NCBI GenBank assembly: GCA_039602395.1
Contig: JBCNJP010000023.1
Span: 91,900,030 to 91,964,029, forward strand
DNA from: Deinandra increscens subsp. villosa
Taxonomy: Eukaryota > Streptophyta > Magnoliopsida > Asterales > Asteraceae
Length of the DNA: 64,000 bases
Direction of reading: 5' to 3'
Made by a program: the position numbers and the translations under genes. Of the stretch, positions 34,191 to 46,889 are shown piece by piece; the first letter of the stretch is position 1, and each line of letters starts with the position of its first letter. The notes under the pieces were generated by a model, which ran no database searches, was not told where the DNA came from, and worked only from the letters and a program-made list of their open reading frames with translations.

Positions 34191-36777
34191 AGGCTGAGAA
34201 AGATTGTAGCTTTTACGAGGAGGTAGCTTCCTTTTTTCCGCTTGGAGATAATGATCTTAAAAAATGGAAAGAAGCTAGAATCAAAATTATCGAATTAAAT
34301 AACATCAAAGCGGAAGATATGAAACAAAAAAGTAGAATAAAGTGGGCTATTGATGGGGACGAGAACTCGGGTTTTTTTCATGGGATGATGAATGCTAACT
34401 TGTCAACTAGTAGAATTCAAGGCCTTAATATGAATGGTAGTTGGGTGACATATCTGATTCGTATCAGAAAGCAAGTTTTTTCTTTCTTCCGTGATATATA
34501 TTCACGAAGCACATAGGTTGGAGACCTAAGATGATATGTATGGGTATAAATCGATTATCCAATGAAGCGGCCGCAAGACTTATTGAACCGTTCTCTAATA
34601 AAGAGGTGAAGGAAGCGGTTTGGAATTGTGGAAGTGATAAGGCGCCGGGGCCAGATGGCTTCTCCTTTGTTTTTTTTTTAAAGTTTTGGCATCTGTTTGA
34701 AGAAGATTTCGTTAAAGTGATACGACATTTCCATGAGCATGGTACGGTGGGAAAAGGTTGTGATGCGGCTTTTATTCATCTTATTGCCAAAAAAAGTGAT
34801 CCGCAATCGCTAGCGGACTATCAGCCGATTAGTCTCGTTGGATGCATTCCAAAGATTATTTCCAAGGTGATGGCCAATAGAATTAAAGTGGTCCTCCCGA
34901 GCATTATATCAGAGCCTCAAATGGCGTTTATAGCGGAAAGAAACATTTTGGATGGTGTGCTCATTATTAATAAACTGACTTCTTGGATAAAAAGAAACAA
35001 GATGGCTACTATGATTTTTAAAATCGACTTCGAAAAGGCCTATGACACGGTCGAGTGGGATTTTCTGGATTCCATTATGAGCCAGATGAATTTTCCTGAT
35101 AAATGGCGAATATGGGTGATGGGTGTCTCAAAGCTTCAAGATCCTCGATTTTGGTGAATGGTTCCTCGACTTAGGCATTCCCTTGTGAGAGAGGAGTTAG
35201 ACAAGGTGACCCATTATTGCCTTTTCTTTTCCTTATTCTGATGGAATCCTTCCATTGGGCGATGCAACATGCGAGTTTGGTTGGGCTTTTTCATGGGGTT
35301 CAACTTCCAAATGAAGGGTCGTACTTGTCTCATCTTCTTTTTGCGGATGATGCCATTGTCATGGGGAAATGGTCTCATAGCAATGTGACTAATCTTGTTC
35401 GCTTGCTTAGAGTTTTTGGTATGGCTTTAGGGTTAAAAATCAACCTTAATAAGTGTGTTATCTATGGGTTCCATGTGCATCCGGATGAAGTCTTGGAGAA
35501 GGCGGAGATTTTTAGACGTAAGCATGCAGACCCTCCCTTTCGGTATCTTGGGCTTTGGGTGGGAGCAAATATGGGAATAGTCAAAAGTTGGGAAGATGTT
35601 GTTAAAACGGTGGAGGATAGACTTTCGAGATGGAAAGCGTACCGTCTTTCCATTGGAGGTAGACTTATTCTTATTAAGGCGGTTCTTGAGAGTCTTCCAA
35701 ATTATTATTTTTCTTTATACAAAGTCCCAACTTGTATTTTAAAGAAATTGGAAGCTATCCGAATGCGATTCTTGTGGGGAGGTGGTGATGGTACTAAAAA
35801 GTGCATTCATTGGGTTCGAAAGGAGGAAGTGGAACAACCAATTGAAGACGGGGGCCTTGGCTTGACTCCGTTTGTTATATCCAATTTGAGTCTTTTAGCG
35901 AAATGGGGGTGGGGATACCACAAAGAGAAGACGCATCTATGGAGAAAGGTGGTGGATGCTATCCACATTAAAAGAGGTAGTACTGTCTCGTGTTTTTTCC
36001 CTTGCATGAAATCGCTCGGGGGAGTTTGGTGCCAGATTATGAGAGCTATGGAAGAGTTAAAGTCCAAAGGAGTTGACATGGAAGAGTTAATCGACGTGAA
36101 TGATGATTGGGTTCGTTGGAAAGCTGACATTCCTAACGGATTCTCGGTTGGTGGGGTAAAGAAGCTCATTTCTTTTTATCCAACTCCGGAGAATATCGTC
36201 ATGCCGTGGAACAAACTTGTGCCGAAGAAGATCAACATTTTTTCTAGAGAGCTCTCAAAGGAATGATTGCTACGAAGGATGCTTTAATCAAGAGGAATAT
36301 TTCGATTAACGACAACTTGTGTGGGTTATTCAACGAGGCTCCGGAATCGCCATCCCATTGTCTTATTGGCTGCATATTCACTTTGGAGATTTGGTATCGT
36401 GTCTCTAATTGGTGCAAAGTTCCTACTATCTTTGCTTTTGAGTTTGAAGACCTTCTGTTTTTGGTGGAAGACTCGCCACTCGATAGGAAGATGAAGATAG
36501 TGTACTATGCTATCTTATTAGCTACTTGTTGGATCATTTGGAAGACGAGGAACGGAGCTATATTCCAAGGAAAAAAGCCTAGCATTTCTTTTATGTTCAA
36601 TGAGATTAAATGTAATAGTTTTTTATGGGTTAAGAATCAGGGAAAATAAGATAGTTTAAAATAGGATGATTGGGATCAATTCAAATTGTAAGATGTAAGT
36701 CTCTTTTTTGTTGCCCTTTTCTTGATCCTTTCTAGATAGGACGGTTATTTGTTAATGAAATCGCTACCGAAAAAAAT
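34191..36777 (+). mobile_element. L1-type LINE, 5'-truncated and mutated
   Basis: Reverse transcriptase parts in order: MKQKSRIKWAIDGDENSGFF (about 34320), GSDKAPGPDGFSF, DYQPISLVGCIPKIISK, FKIDFEKAYDTVEWDFL, then a frameshift at about 35150, RQGDPLLPFLF, and HLLFADDAIVMG with the FADD active site (about 35340). A further frameshift/stop falls at about 36250, followed by a zf-RVT region and a C terminus like FNEIKCNSFLWVKNQGK (stop about 36649). A short 3' tail ends in an A-run at about 36770-36777. The endonuclease domain is absent. The element is dead but fairly young-looking. Confidence 0.88.
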
Positions 36778-37084
36778 CAATATTTTGACATTTGCTTTCG
36801 AATCCCGGGGAAAGATCTATAGAAAACCAATAATTATCCAGAAAACCAAAAAACCAACATTTTTTTCTCTATAACTTCTTCATATATTAATATTTTTTAA
36901 AAATAATTTCACCAAAAATTCTATAATTTTATTAGCTTTATTTATGGGAAAAAAAATTTAAAAAATAAAAAGTTTAGTGATTTTTTATTATTGCATCATG
37001 CAATAGTACCAATAGTATTGCATAATGCATTATAATTAAAACTACTTAAAAACAAGAGACTTAACTTAAATATGAATGTGGTTT
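36778..37084. other. A+T-rich spacer
   Basis: No gene. Imperfect repeats of TTGCATCATGCAATA occur at about 36990-37030. Confidence 0.4.
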
Positions 37085-37092
37085 ATGCGAAT

Positions 37093-37290
37093 CACTGGCG
37101 CAGCTTCATTAGGGCCGGGGGGGGCGACCGCCCCCTCGGTTTTTCCGTCCGTAACTACCTATTTTCTCGATTTTATGTTGAAAAAATTGTATTTGTGGAG
37201 TATCGCCCCCTCGGATGTATTGATTATCACCCCATCGGTCGATCTTTTGATCCCCGCCCCCTCGGAGATCTCTCTCAAGCTCCGCCACTG
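37093..37290. mobile_element. hAT-type MITE with 8-bp target duplication
   Basis: The ends CACTGGCGCAGCTT and AAGCTCCGCCACTG are inverted repeats. The identical 8-mer ATGCGAAT flanks both sides (37085-37092, 37291-37298). An exact 8-bp duplication is the hAT signature. The 198-bp element is non-coding and contains CGCCCCCTCGG-like repeats. Confidence 0.85.
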
Positions 37291-37298
37291 ATGCGAAT

Positions 37299-38112
37299 AA
37301 TGTAAAAAACAAATAATTGACATTCATAAATCAATTTTATATTATTGTTGCATAGTGCAATATTAATTTCAAGCTAAAATTCGAATTTTATTTTATTTTA
37401 AAAAAAAAACTCGAAAACGTTTTTAAAGTTTTTTCTTTTTCCAATATTCTTAAAATCATGAAAGAAACATATAAAAAAAGTTTAAAAAAAAATAATTTTT
37501 TTCCTTGGTTTTTTGGTTTTTTATAAAATATTGGTTTTCTATAGAACTCAACCCTTCGAATCCCCTTTGTTAAAATTTGAATGAAATGTCGTGCGGTCGT
37601 GCCACCATATCCGCTGAATTTGAACAGTGTTTAAAGTGCCCAATAATGGCGATCGAAGGTTTTCCACATGACATTAATGGAGGTAGACTCTCTCACACAA
37701 AACAAATAAACAGAGATTTTGTTACAGTATTATTTTTTGTCATCACCTGAACTCACTTTCCATTTGAATTTCCTTATCACCATCATTCCTTCCATTTTCT
37801 CGCAAACTCGATTTGATTTGACGTTTTGACTCGTCCAATCGATCGAAACAGTCGTAATTCCAGATCCGATTCGCGCGCTTTAACTGACGAGTCTATCGTT
37901 GCCAGAATCGTATCGATTTGGACAAGAGATTTACGAGATTTACTCACCAAATGAATATTCGAACCTACCTAGGGCTTTAATTGAGGTACGAAATCACGAA
38001 TGCAGCATCAAATGCAGCAATCGAGTAGCGAAATAGTCAAATAGTTGAAGTTTTGAAAGAGCGGAATCGTACAATTCGTACGCATCGTCGGAGACGGCAG
38101 CCGGAGGCGGAG
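37299..38112. other. Upstream region of the SOSEKI gene
   Basis: No other gene. The final 200-300 bases are richer in G+C and likely include the SOSEKI leader. No TATA box could be assigned with confidence. Confidence 0.4.
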
Positions 38113-41077
38113 ATGGAGCTGATCTCGCCGCGAAACCGTCGGAAAGTTCCGGTGGTTTATTATCTCTGCCGGAATCGACAGCTCGAGCATCCTCACTTCA
38201 TCGAAGTCGCTCTCGTTTCACCAGACGGTTTATACTTAAGAGGTATATACTATATTATAGTATTATACAAATTGAATCTAGCATCTGTGTGTGTTAATCG
38301 ATTGAAACGACGATTTGTTTAGTGAAATTTGTGTTCTGTTACATATAGACGTGACTGAAAATTTCAATTCCGTTAAAGGAAGAGGCATGGCTTCAATGTA
38401 TTCATTGAATCTAGCATCTGTTTGTCAGTTTGTGTGTTAATCGATTGAAACGACGATTTGATTTTTGAAATTTTTGATCTGTTACAAATGTGATTGAAAA
38501 ATTCGATTCTGTTAAAGGAAGAGTCATGGCTTCAATGTATTCATTGAATCTAGCATCTGTTTGTGTGTTAATCGATTGAAACGACGATTTGATTTTTGAG
38601 ATTTTTGATCTGTTACAGATGTGATTGAAAAATTCGATTCCGTTAGAGGAAGAGGAATGGCGTCAATGTATTCATGGTCTTGCAAGAGGTTAGTTAATTT
38701 GTCTTAATCTGATTGTTTAATTCCGGTTTAATTCCGGTTTCCACGTGGCGTGTTTTTTAATTTTAGTTTTATCATGTTGTTGATGATGATGATGCAGAAG
38801 CTATAAGAATGCTTTCGTGTGGAATGATCTTGGTGAAGATGACCTGGTTGTTCCTGCTCGTGAAAATGAGTATATTCTCAAAGGCTCAGAACTCGTTGAA
38901 GAACACAATTCAGGTAATCTATAGATCAAAATTTGTAAAACTCTAAAAAAAATGGAAGAGAGAGAGTACAAACTTAGCTAGGGCTGGAAACGAACGAATG
39001 AAGCATTGTTTATGTTCGTTTGTTAAGCATTAAATGTGTTCACGAATGGTTCACGAACAGATAACGAATGGAAAATCTTGTTCGTGTTCGTTTGTTGAGT
39101 TGTTCACGACCGGTTCACGAACTCAAACGAGCATATGCTATTTTAAAAAATATAAAAATCAGCATTCTTATTTACAAACAGAAGACATAATCACGCTTAA
39201 TAAATGCCTATATTTAAGCATTTGTCATAAAAATTATAAACCTAGTTATCCAAAACAAAAAGGTTAGAGCTTGGGGACCTTGAGGTCTCAAGTTCAAACC
39301 TGACTCAAGGGGGTTTTTCTCAAGTGGTGAGTTTCCTCTTTGATGGTGTTCCTGAGTGAGCCAAGCCTGGAGTGTCAAAATCAGTATGGACGGTTGCAAT
39401 CCCGTCTCAGGAAGGCTCACTCGGGTATTGGAGATTTGGGGAGTAGTTCCAAACGCCGTTCAAAAAAAAAAATTAATAATCATGAACATGATTATCGCAT
39501 AATAGTATCACAAAGATGTGAGTTTTAAATTGTAAAATTTTAACGAACATAAACGAATACATTACCGAACATTCACGAACACGACATTTGTTCATGATCG
39601 TGTATTTAACTAAACGGACGAAATTTCGTGTTCATGTTCGTTCATTTATTAAACAAACGAAAGTAAACGAACTTTCCTCCGAATGGTTCACGAACTGTTC
39701 GTTGAACGATCAGTTTGTTTACAGCTCTACATTTAGCTGTAAACTCTTTTAAAATAGTCAATTAGACGGTTAAAAAATATATAATGAAACCGAGACTAAA
39801 CGTATATGGTATCTAGCTCCTCGTCCCATTACATTAGATCCGCCACTGCTGATTGATCTATCATGTATTTTGAGCATGAAAACTTGTTTGCAGGTCGTTT
39901 TGTTGCGGCTAGAAACATCAAATCGCAAAACGTAGAACAATTAGCTGAATCACCATCTTCGATTACTCGAGATGATTATTCATCTTCAACAAACATAATT
40001 GGCACAGAGACGAAAACATCTCAGGACGACGATGGAAAATACAAGATCTACAAGAGTAGTCATGGACTTTCTGATGCTTCAACTCAAACTGATGAACATG
40101 TAAAACTGCAAGAAACTTGCACAAGAAGTTTCTTAACTGATAATGGACATGTAGCCTCATTAACCAATGACTCTCCTCCATCTTCATCTGGTGCATGCTC
40201 ATCTACTCACAAGACAGACACATTAGAATCTCTAATGAAAGCTGATAATTACCATTTCAACACCTCTGAAAAACTTGAAGAACAACAAGAAGACCAAGAT
40301 TATGAAGTTCCAACCAACACAAAGATCAGGGCATTGTTACAACTGATCTCATGTGGGTCAATTTCGTCACAAGATAACGACTTTAGTCAAGATTTATCTT
40401 GCAGATCAAGGCCCTCGGATTCGAAATTATCATCACGTTTACTGTCATCATCTTCTGTGATGTTGGGTGAGCTAGATTGCTTGTCTGAAAATCCAAGATT
40501 TATGGGTATGAAATTAGGAGATAAGGAATACTTCAGTGGGAGTTTGGTGGAGACAAAATCGCTCAAGAACGAAGAAATCAGTAATCTAAAACGATCTTCT
40601 TCCTACAGGTTTGTAGATATCCGTTACTTTTAACATTCCGTGTTTTACAACTCAGGTGCAAATCTACTAATCTTGATCTATAATTGGTTCCATAATGCAG
40701 GCTCAATGAGTGTACACCAAGATCAATCATGGGTTCATTAAGCAAACATTCAAGAAGCACATCAATGAGATTCTGTGAAGATCCCAATTCATGTGTTCAA
40801 TCACCTTGCATATCCAACAATGGCAGCAAGAGAATCACAGTACCTGGCTTAGCCAAGAAACCATCCAAGAGAATGGAATCCTTCGGAGACAATAAGGAGA
40901 ACGTGAACAAAATCGAAGAAAGTTAAGTTTTTTAGTTTAAATTTGTATTTTCAATGATCATGTTAGTTGAACTCTTGAACTTATATTTGATTTCCTTTCA
41001 ACAGGCTGTCTTCAGGAGCTCGAGTCATCATCCACTTGGAAGCTAACGATCTCCCCGTGTTAAATTGAGGTAGTTTT
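38113..41077 (+). CDS. SOSEKI-family (DUF966, DIX-like) cell-polarity protein
   Basis: Exons: 38113-38242, 38619-38688, 38798-38913, 39894-40608, 40701-40926, with a likely ancestral last exon from about 41005 to 41077. Reading through the last intron gives about 418 residues ending EES. The DIX-like oligomerisation domain spans about residues 12-105: VPVVYYLCRNRQLEHPHF, SPDGLYLRDV, RGRGMASMYSWSCKRSYKNAFVW, EYILKGSEL. Family knowledge: SOSEKI proteins polymerise at cell corners and mark polarity in land plants; the rest of the chain is Ser-rich and disordered, as here. Odd points: two decayed copies of the intron1/exon2 junction lie in intron 1, intron 3 carries nested transposons, and the last donor reads AAGTTAAGT rather than AAGGTAAGT. 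The start is the first ATG in frame. Confidence 0.88.
38270..38690 (+). repeat. Three tandem copies of the SOSEKI intron 1/exon 2 junction
   Basis: The unit is about 131-139 bp and runs from CTAGCATCTGT through GATTGAAACGACGATTTG to ATGGC(T/G)TCAATGTATTCAT. Exon-like parts start at 38349 (copy A), 38488 (copy B) and 38619 (copy C, the real exon 2). Copy A keeps an AG before it, copy B has AA instead of AG, and only copy C continues into the coding TGGTCTTGCAAGAG and a donor. Confidence 0.92.
38980..39730. mobile_element. MITE in SOSEKI intron 3, interrupted by a SINE
   Basis: The ends TAGGGCTGGAAACG and TTTACAGCTCTA are inverted. The flanks ACTTAGCT (38972-38979) and ATTTAGCT (39731-39738) differ by one base and could be an 8-bp hAT duplication. 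The interior is made of repeated GTTCACGAAC/GTTCGTTTGTT motifs. A SINE copy splits it at about 39259-39475. Confidence 0.65.
39259..39475 (+). mobile_element. SINE copy A (in SOSEKI intron 3)
   Basis: It starts AGGTTAGAGCTTGGGGACC (A-box-like) with the B box GTTCAAACC at about 39292, and ends in CCGTTC plus an A-run. It is about 95% similar to the copy at 57153-57364 and is also related to the minus-strand copies at 51790-52005 and 54790-55006. Confidence 0.8.
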
Positions 41078-43097
41078 AGAGGTCAACCTGCCTAGTTAGT
41101 GAACTGAAATCTGCAAGAATTAGTGTTGGACTGGTTCTTTATGCCCAAATGCATGTCACATAGCAACTGCTTGTAGTTTTGGCAATATGTGAAGTGGTTG
41201 GGTATGTTTCTAGTTTGTCAACTTTGGAGATATGTATATGATCTTCCTGTCTGTTGCTGATCTTGATCATCTTGTTGTGGAGTCAAAAGTAGCAACTTCT
41301 CAATTGCTTTCAACAAGTTTGACAAGAAAAATTAGTCAAACTTCAAAAAGTTTTGCTTTATGGGTTTTGATTTTCAGCACAATAGTATCCCTTTCCCATG
41401 TTTTTTTCGCACTATCATCACTGAAAAACATGGATACCACATAAAGGTATGTGAAATGTGTGTCATGCGTTTTTGAAGTTGGAAATTTAGATGAATTATG
41501 AGTGTTTGGTTCACATAACTGTCGTGTAGGATGAATTGAAATTTGTCAAAAACATTCAAACCTATTCAAATTTGAGTGTGAATACCAATTTATTTTTAAC
41601 GGCTAATAAGTACTCATCTATACTACTTCTAAAATAAAATAGAAATGACCTATGTTGGGTTTCCTTCTTAGGGTGGTCTTCGGGTCGTGTACTCAAAGAA
41701 TGAAGATAATAGGGTTAGATAAGTAATACGAAATTTGTTGTTCAAAAAAAGCTATAGGCTAGAAAGATGACTTATTTATATATCTACTCTATAGGGCCGG
41801 GCTGGGGCCTAAGCGGGGTTTGCGACTGCCTACTACCTGAAATTTCTAAATTTGTTTATATATTATATACATATGTATAGGTTTTAGTGTATTTACTAAC
41901 ATTTTGGAGCAAAATATTGATTTGTAATTCGGCTCCGACGGTTAGTGCCCCTGTTTATCAAAAAGAGGTCGCGGGTTTGATACGTGTTTTTTGCTTTTTT
42001 TTAACGGGTGCAAATATAAAGTATATGATTTTTGTGTTTCATAGATTTTTTTTTTTTTTTTTCTTTATGATCAAACACAGAATGAGTATGATAGGTAAAA
42101 AACCAAATAGAACAATTCTTCATTTCTTGGGACTATTTTTGTATTTCGTGAAAACATTGTTTTCCTGTTTATCAACGCAAACACAAAATGTTAATGAATA
42201 AAACCCGAATAGAACATTCTTCATATTTTTAAATATTCTGTTGTAATAGTTTGATAGAGAGGTTTGCTTGTAGAGGGTTGATAGATAAATTTGTTACTAA
42301 AAATTGCTAATAGAGTCTCATGATTTGATTAGCTATCTAATTCAAAGAGATTTTGCTACTATAGTCTATAGGTTGGTTTATTTATTATTATTGCAATTCC
42401 CGTCATATTATTAACTTTTTATATATTGGTTTTTAACTTTATATTATAAAGGTTCATTTTTTTATTTCGTCTAAGGCCTAAAAAAATTTAAAGTTTTTGG
42501 AGCCACTCCTGCTACTCTACGACCATTTAGCATCTTAAATGTCTAGAAATGTACCAAATCAAAACTTTCTTTTACTTCTTTTCCATAGATGCATCTCTAT
42601 TGTTTGTCTACAATTCGCATATATCTATTTTACATTCTTAAAACATAAGTATCTAGTTAATCAAGATTTTTTTTTTAAGGACAATTCACAAACTCATATA
42701 ATCTACTCTTAATTTTACTCTACCTTCAACAAGGAAACGTAAACCTTTTAACCTATAGGAGATGGGACAACATTTATTGCATCTAGATTTTATTATTCAG
42801 TGTATGATTTGATCAATGGCGTGTCTCACAAGTCACAGTTGCCTTATCCATTTATCCATGCCCATTTCAACATCACCATCAATTATCAAATTTTTACTTC
42901 AATTTACCCATCATAGTAAATCCAAAATACAAGCTTTAACTACCACCCACTACCATTTTCCCACAATGAGCAAAATAAACTAAAAACAGTTGATAAACCC
43001 CCAAAATAACACACTTTTCTTCTTTCCTAAAACACATGATTACCTTTTTCCCCATAAATGCTTTGATTTCTTCATAATTACCAACTTTTATGTGTGT
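41078..43097. other. SOSEKI 3' flank and spacer
   Basis: The first 400 bases are probably SOSEKI 3' untranslated DNA. At about 41925-42000 a GGTTAGTGCCCCTG...GGGTTTGATACG pair followed by a T-run resembles pol III boxes of a SINE, but this is weak. Further right is A+T-rich DNA leading to the 3' end of the minus-strand RING gene. Confidence 0.35.
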
Positions 43098-45807
43098 CTA
43101 ATGAATAGCCTCCTCAGAAACTGATGTGTATGAAGAAGAAGGGCCTCCTCTTATCTGTCTTGTATTATAAGATTTACATTTTTCACATTTATGTCCCACT
43201 ATATGAAACTGCACTCTTGATATCTTCTCACAGTCATTACACAATATCCACACCTAGTTTATAAAAAAAACACAAAATCCCACTTCAATTCCAAACACTT
43301 GTATTATACAAAATTTCAATGAATATTGTGTGTATACAATACTCTTAAAGCATGTTTGGGGATATAAGAAATTGCCCCCATAAAAGATACAATTTTAAAT
43401 ACCCTCTAAACTTGTAAAATATCATGTTCCCAAAACATAAGCTTTCAATGCATGTGATGCTATTAGAATATGAGTTGTGGAATTATCATATTTTCATTGT
43501 TTAAAGAGGATTTATGAAATTGCCTAAACAGAGTTGTTCGAAAACGCGCTATTCAATCTAGAGAAACGCTTACCATTTTGTTTTGATATGTTTGGGGCAT
43601 AGGAGTTACTTCAACCTAAAGATATTAACAAATGTTAGATAATTGAAACTTAGAAAAAAAATCCATGTCTTTAGCCCTTTAGGCTACTACACATACCTCA
43701 TGATCAAGCTTTTCCCAAATATCTGATAAATCACATATAGATTTCGAGCAAACCGGGCAAGAATACCTATGACATCATCAAGAAAATCAGGTTCTACATC
43801 ATTTGTAATGTTCTTTTTTTTTCATTTCTAAACTTTAAATAGGGTTTTGAGCTTTTTTGTTTACCTATGATGTTGTTCCATCTCTTTCAAGCAATCCAAA
43901 TGCATTGTATGCCCACATAGTAAGATGGTAAGATCCTTCAAAGTATCAAACAAAAACTGCAAATTCAAGATGCAAATGTTTCATTCCAGGAAGCAAAAAA
44001 AAAAAATTCAAACTTTAAAAACAATGAGTGCATCATGTTACCTCAGAGCAAATAGGGCAATCATGGTGCATTGCCCTTTCAACACATACATGTGTATCTT
44101 TAATTGATTTTGAATAGCAACATCCTGCAATATCAATCATGGGAATCCCAAAACTTGCTTAAAAATGATTTGAAGAAACAAAAGATATTAGACTATCTAT
44201 GTAACCCTACTTTTATGATCCAAGCTATTTGTCGTTTCTCGTCTTTAGCTTGCAGGGGGATATTAGACTACTTATATATTTAATGTATGTAATCGTAATT
44301 GTATCCAAGATTCCAAGGTATATGTAATATCGGTCTCTATATATAGAACCCCTATGTAACCCTACTATATACATTCAATATACAATCCACTTCTTGATTT
44401 GACTAAAGATTATGGTTTTGTACTTTTGTATGTTGTTATTTACCACATTTGTCACAATGAAAGAAATTCTCCTTGCCGCCGGTTCTACAAATCCCACATT
44501 GATCACAATGATACTGATTCTTTGAAACCTGAAGATGATTTAGAGAATTATGAATGTGCTTAATGTAGCAGATTAAAGAACTCCTAAACTATTGACATGT
44601 AATATTGAAAACTTACATCATCATCAAAGAATTTGCATTTCTGACAGAAGTAATTCCCCATACATATACCACAACTGATACAATTATGTTGAACCTGAAG
44701 AAAGTATGCAATGTTTAAACCATGATTCATGCAAACTTAATGTATAAATTGTAGCTAAACGACTCACATCTTGTTCGGTGTCGCAGAAAGAACATATGAC
44801 CTAAAACAATCAAAATGAAACCAAAAACAATTAGTACAAGAATCAAAATGAGAAATTGGACAAGAACTGTTCTATAACACACAATAACCACCTTTTTAAC
44901 TTCGTGCCGAGGAACATCATGCCGATGACGAGGGTCAATATCAAGGGAATTCTGAGTTAGTAAATCAAGTAAAAAGTTAGCAGGTAACAAAAATTCATAA
45001 TATTTTCTTTTTTGAGTAACCGTGAGAATCGGTAGGCAAAACTCATGGGCCCCACCAATAGTTAGACCAACTTACGCTAGTGGAAGCAGGAATCGGTAGG
45101 GAAAACTCACGGGCCCCACCAATACCCTGCTAACCAACTTACGCTAGTGGAAGCTAGATACGTATAACCCTAATACTTTTGCTAGAGGGGAATGGGCGTT
45201 TCCCACCCCTTAAAAGGTATTTTCTTCATATGAATGGATACCCAAATTAGTATATAACCAATTCATTAAGAATTTACCTTAGCTTCATTATGGCAATGGC
45301 GGCAGTCGAAAATTTCATCACAACATGGTGCCCTGATCTTGCATCTCCTCTTGTAATGTATGCAACTAAACAAACATAAAAGTATATCAAACCCTGATGA
45401 TTTTGATCATTTCATGCTTTCTTTTCTCTTCTTTACAATTAAAAAGTGTTTGGATGTGTGTCTAAAGATGATAACTTTTTTTTATCTAAACTAATTAGGG
45501 GCCAATACAAAACAAGTAAACACAGCTTAAATGTACCTGCTATCCAATTTTGATCCTTTAAATCACACTAATCACTTTAAAGTTTAAACTTTAAACCATA
45601 CACCCAAACCTCCTAATTGCATAATTGCATTAAAAAAAAATATGATGAACTAGGTATAAGTGTATAACTACTCAATGCATCATGAAGGAAAATAAAATAA
45701 AAAAAGTAAAAAACATACCCAAAATTGCATTCATCAACCTTCATCAATGAACCATCTGCATTACTGAATTGTACATTTGATAATTGGGGCTCAATTTTAC
45801 CCTCCAT
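43098..45807 (-). CDS. CHYR1: CHY/CTCHY/RING zinc-finger E3 ubiquitin ligase, RZPF34/CHYR1 type
   Basis: Eleven exons on the minus strand: 45807-45719, 45365-45278, 44951-44892, 44800-44768, 44694-44617, 44528-44444, 44124-44042, 43956-43865, 43766-43697, 43615-43574, 43253-43098. Every junction is GT-AG and in phase, giving 291 residues, which I recall as the length of Arabidopsis RZPF34/CHYR1. The CHY zinc finger covers about 29-105 (HYKRRCKIRAPCCDEIFDCRHCHNE, HDVPRHEVKK, CSFCDTEQ). The CTCHY region is about 106-166. The C3H2C3 RING is 167-209 (CPICSE, LLCGHTMHLDCL, CPVC). A C-terminal zinc ribbon has WILCNDC and HKCEKCKSYNTRQ. Family knowledge: cytosolic/nuclear E3 ligases in ABA, drought and immunity responses. 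All expected cysteines and histidines appear present. Confidence 0.94.
45026..45157. repeat. 64-bp tandem duplication in CHYR1 intron 2
   Basis: GAATCGGTAGG...CTTACGCTAGTGGAAGC occurs at 45026-45089 and again from 45090 with a few differences, including a CCCTGC insertion. It is intronic and not coding. Confidence 0.85.
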
Positions 45808-46489
45808 TCTCTTTTTCCCTTTCAATTATATCTGTTCAAAAAACCACACATTCATATTTCCACCAAATTTCACAGCATATTCATGAAATTAACCGATTTA
45901 AAATCAAAATCAAATTCAAACGCCTAACATTTGCAGTGGTGAAAAAACAGAGTGTTTAGATCTTCAAAACGTTCAAAATGTCAAAACACCTAAATTGCCA
46001 AATTAAATCGAGGGATCCTGTTGAGAAATTGGGTGTTTTACATCGATTTTCAAGCGGAATCGAGTAGTCGATATTTGCTATGTGTAATCGATGTAGTAAT
46101 TTTTGTAATCAAGCTGGAAATTAGGAAGCAGTAGTGATGAATGTAGACGATTACACACCTGATTTGACGGATTTGGAGCGATTGGGAAAATGGGTTGTGG
46201 CGATCTGCGAATTGGAACGTGAATTGGAAGTTGTTTGAGCGAATTGAACGTGAAGAAGATGACAGGGGTAGCTTGGAATCAAGGTAATCGATTGATTGAT
46301 TGCTTTGATAATCAGAGAATATAAATAATTTATATTTATATATTTAGAAAGATATAAAAATATGATATTTTGACGTTTGATGGCAACCCCCACTCCTTCA
46401 CTTTTTGTGTTGTTTTACACGCTCTATCTCTTTTATTTTTATTATTATTATTCTTAAAATCAAGATAGAAAAATGATTGATGTTTAGTA
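45808..46489. other. Upstream region of CHYR1
   Basis: Probable leader and promoter of the minus-strand gene. The 46100-46270 segment is richer in G+C and could be an upstream untranslated exon. No other gene. Confidence 0.4.
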
Positions 46490-46889
46490 GGGGTGTGCAA
46501 AATCGGTTATGACTTCTATCATAATTCATAATCATAAGTGTTAGTTTGATTATGATCGTTTTTGGTTAATCATAGGTCATGGTCATTTTTGGTTAATTGT
46601 TGGTTATTTATATAAAGTATTTTCAAGTTGGAATATGTTGTTTATTAGATCGGTTATAAAGACTTCGAGTTGAAATATGCTAGTTTTTAGCTTGTTTATG
46701 GAGTTCTAAAAATATACAAAAAAAAAAAAAAAAAGAACTTAGAAATATATGGAAAAACGTAAAAATATGCTCAAAATAAATGAAAAATACAAGGTTCGGT
46801 TCGGTTTGGTTTCAGTTAATCTGGTTAACCAAGGATACGTAACCATAGTCATAACCGATGGTTCGGTTATGAGTTTGGTGTCGATCCTA
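46490..46889. mobile_element. hAT-like MITE, AACCG-rich
   Basis: The left end TAGGGGTGTGCAAAATCGG and the right end, reversed, TAGGATCGACACCAAAC are similar. The interior has many GGTTAT/GGTTCGG repeats. The boundary is approximate and no target duplication was seen. Confidence 0.45.

Noticed and set aside
37076..37327. Frames around CGCCCCCTCGG repeats
   Set aside because: They fall inside the hAT-type MITE and encode low-complexity text only.
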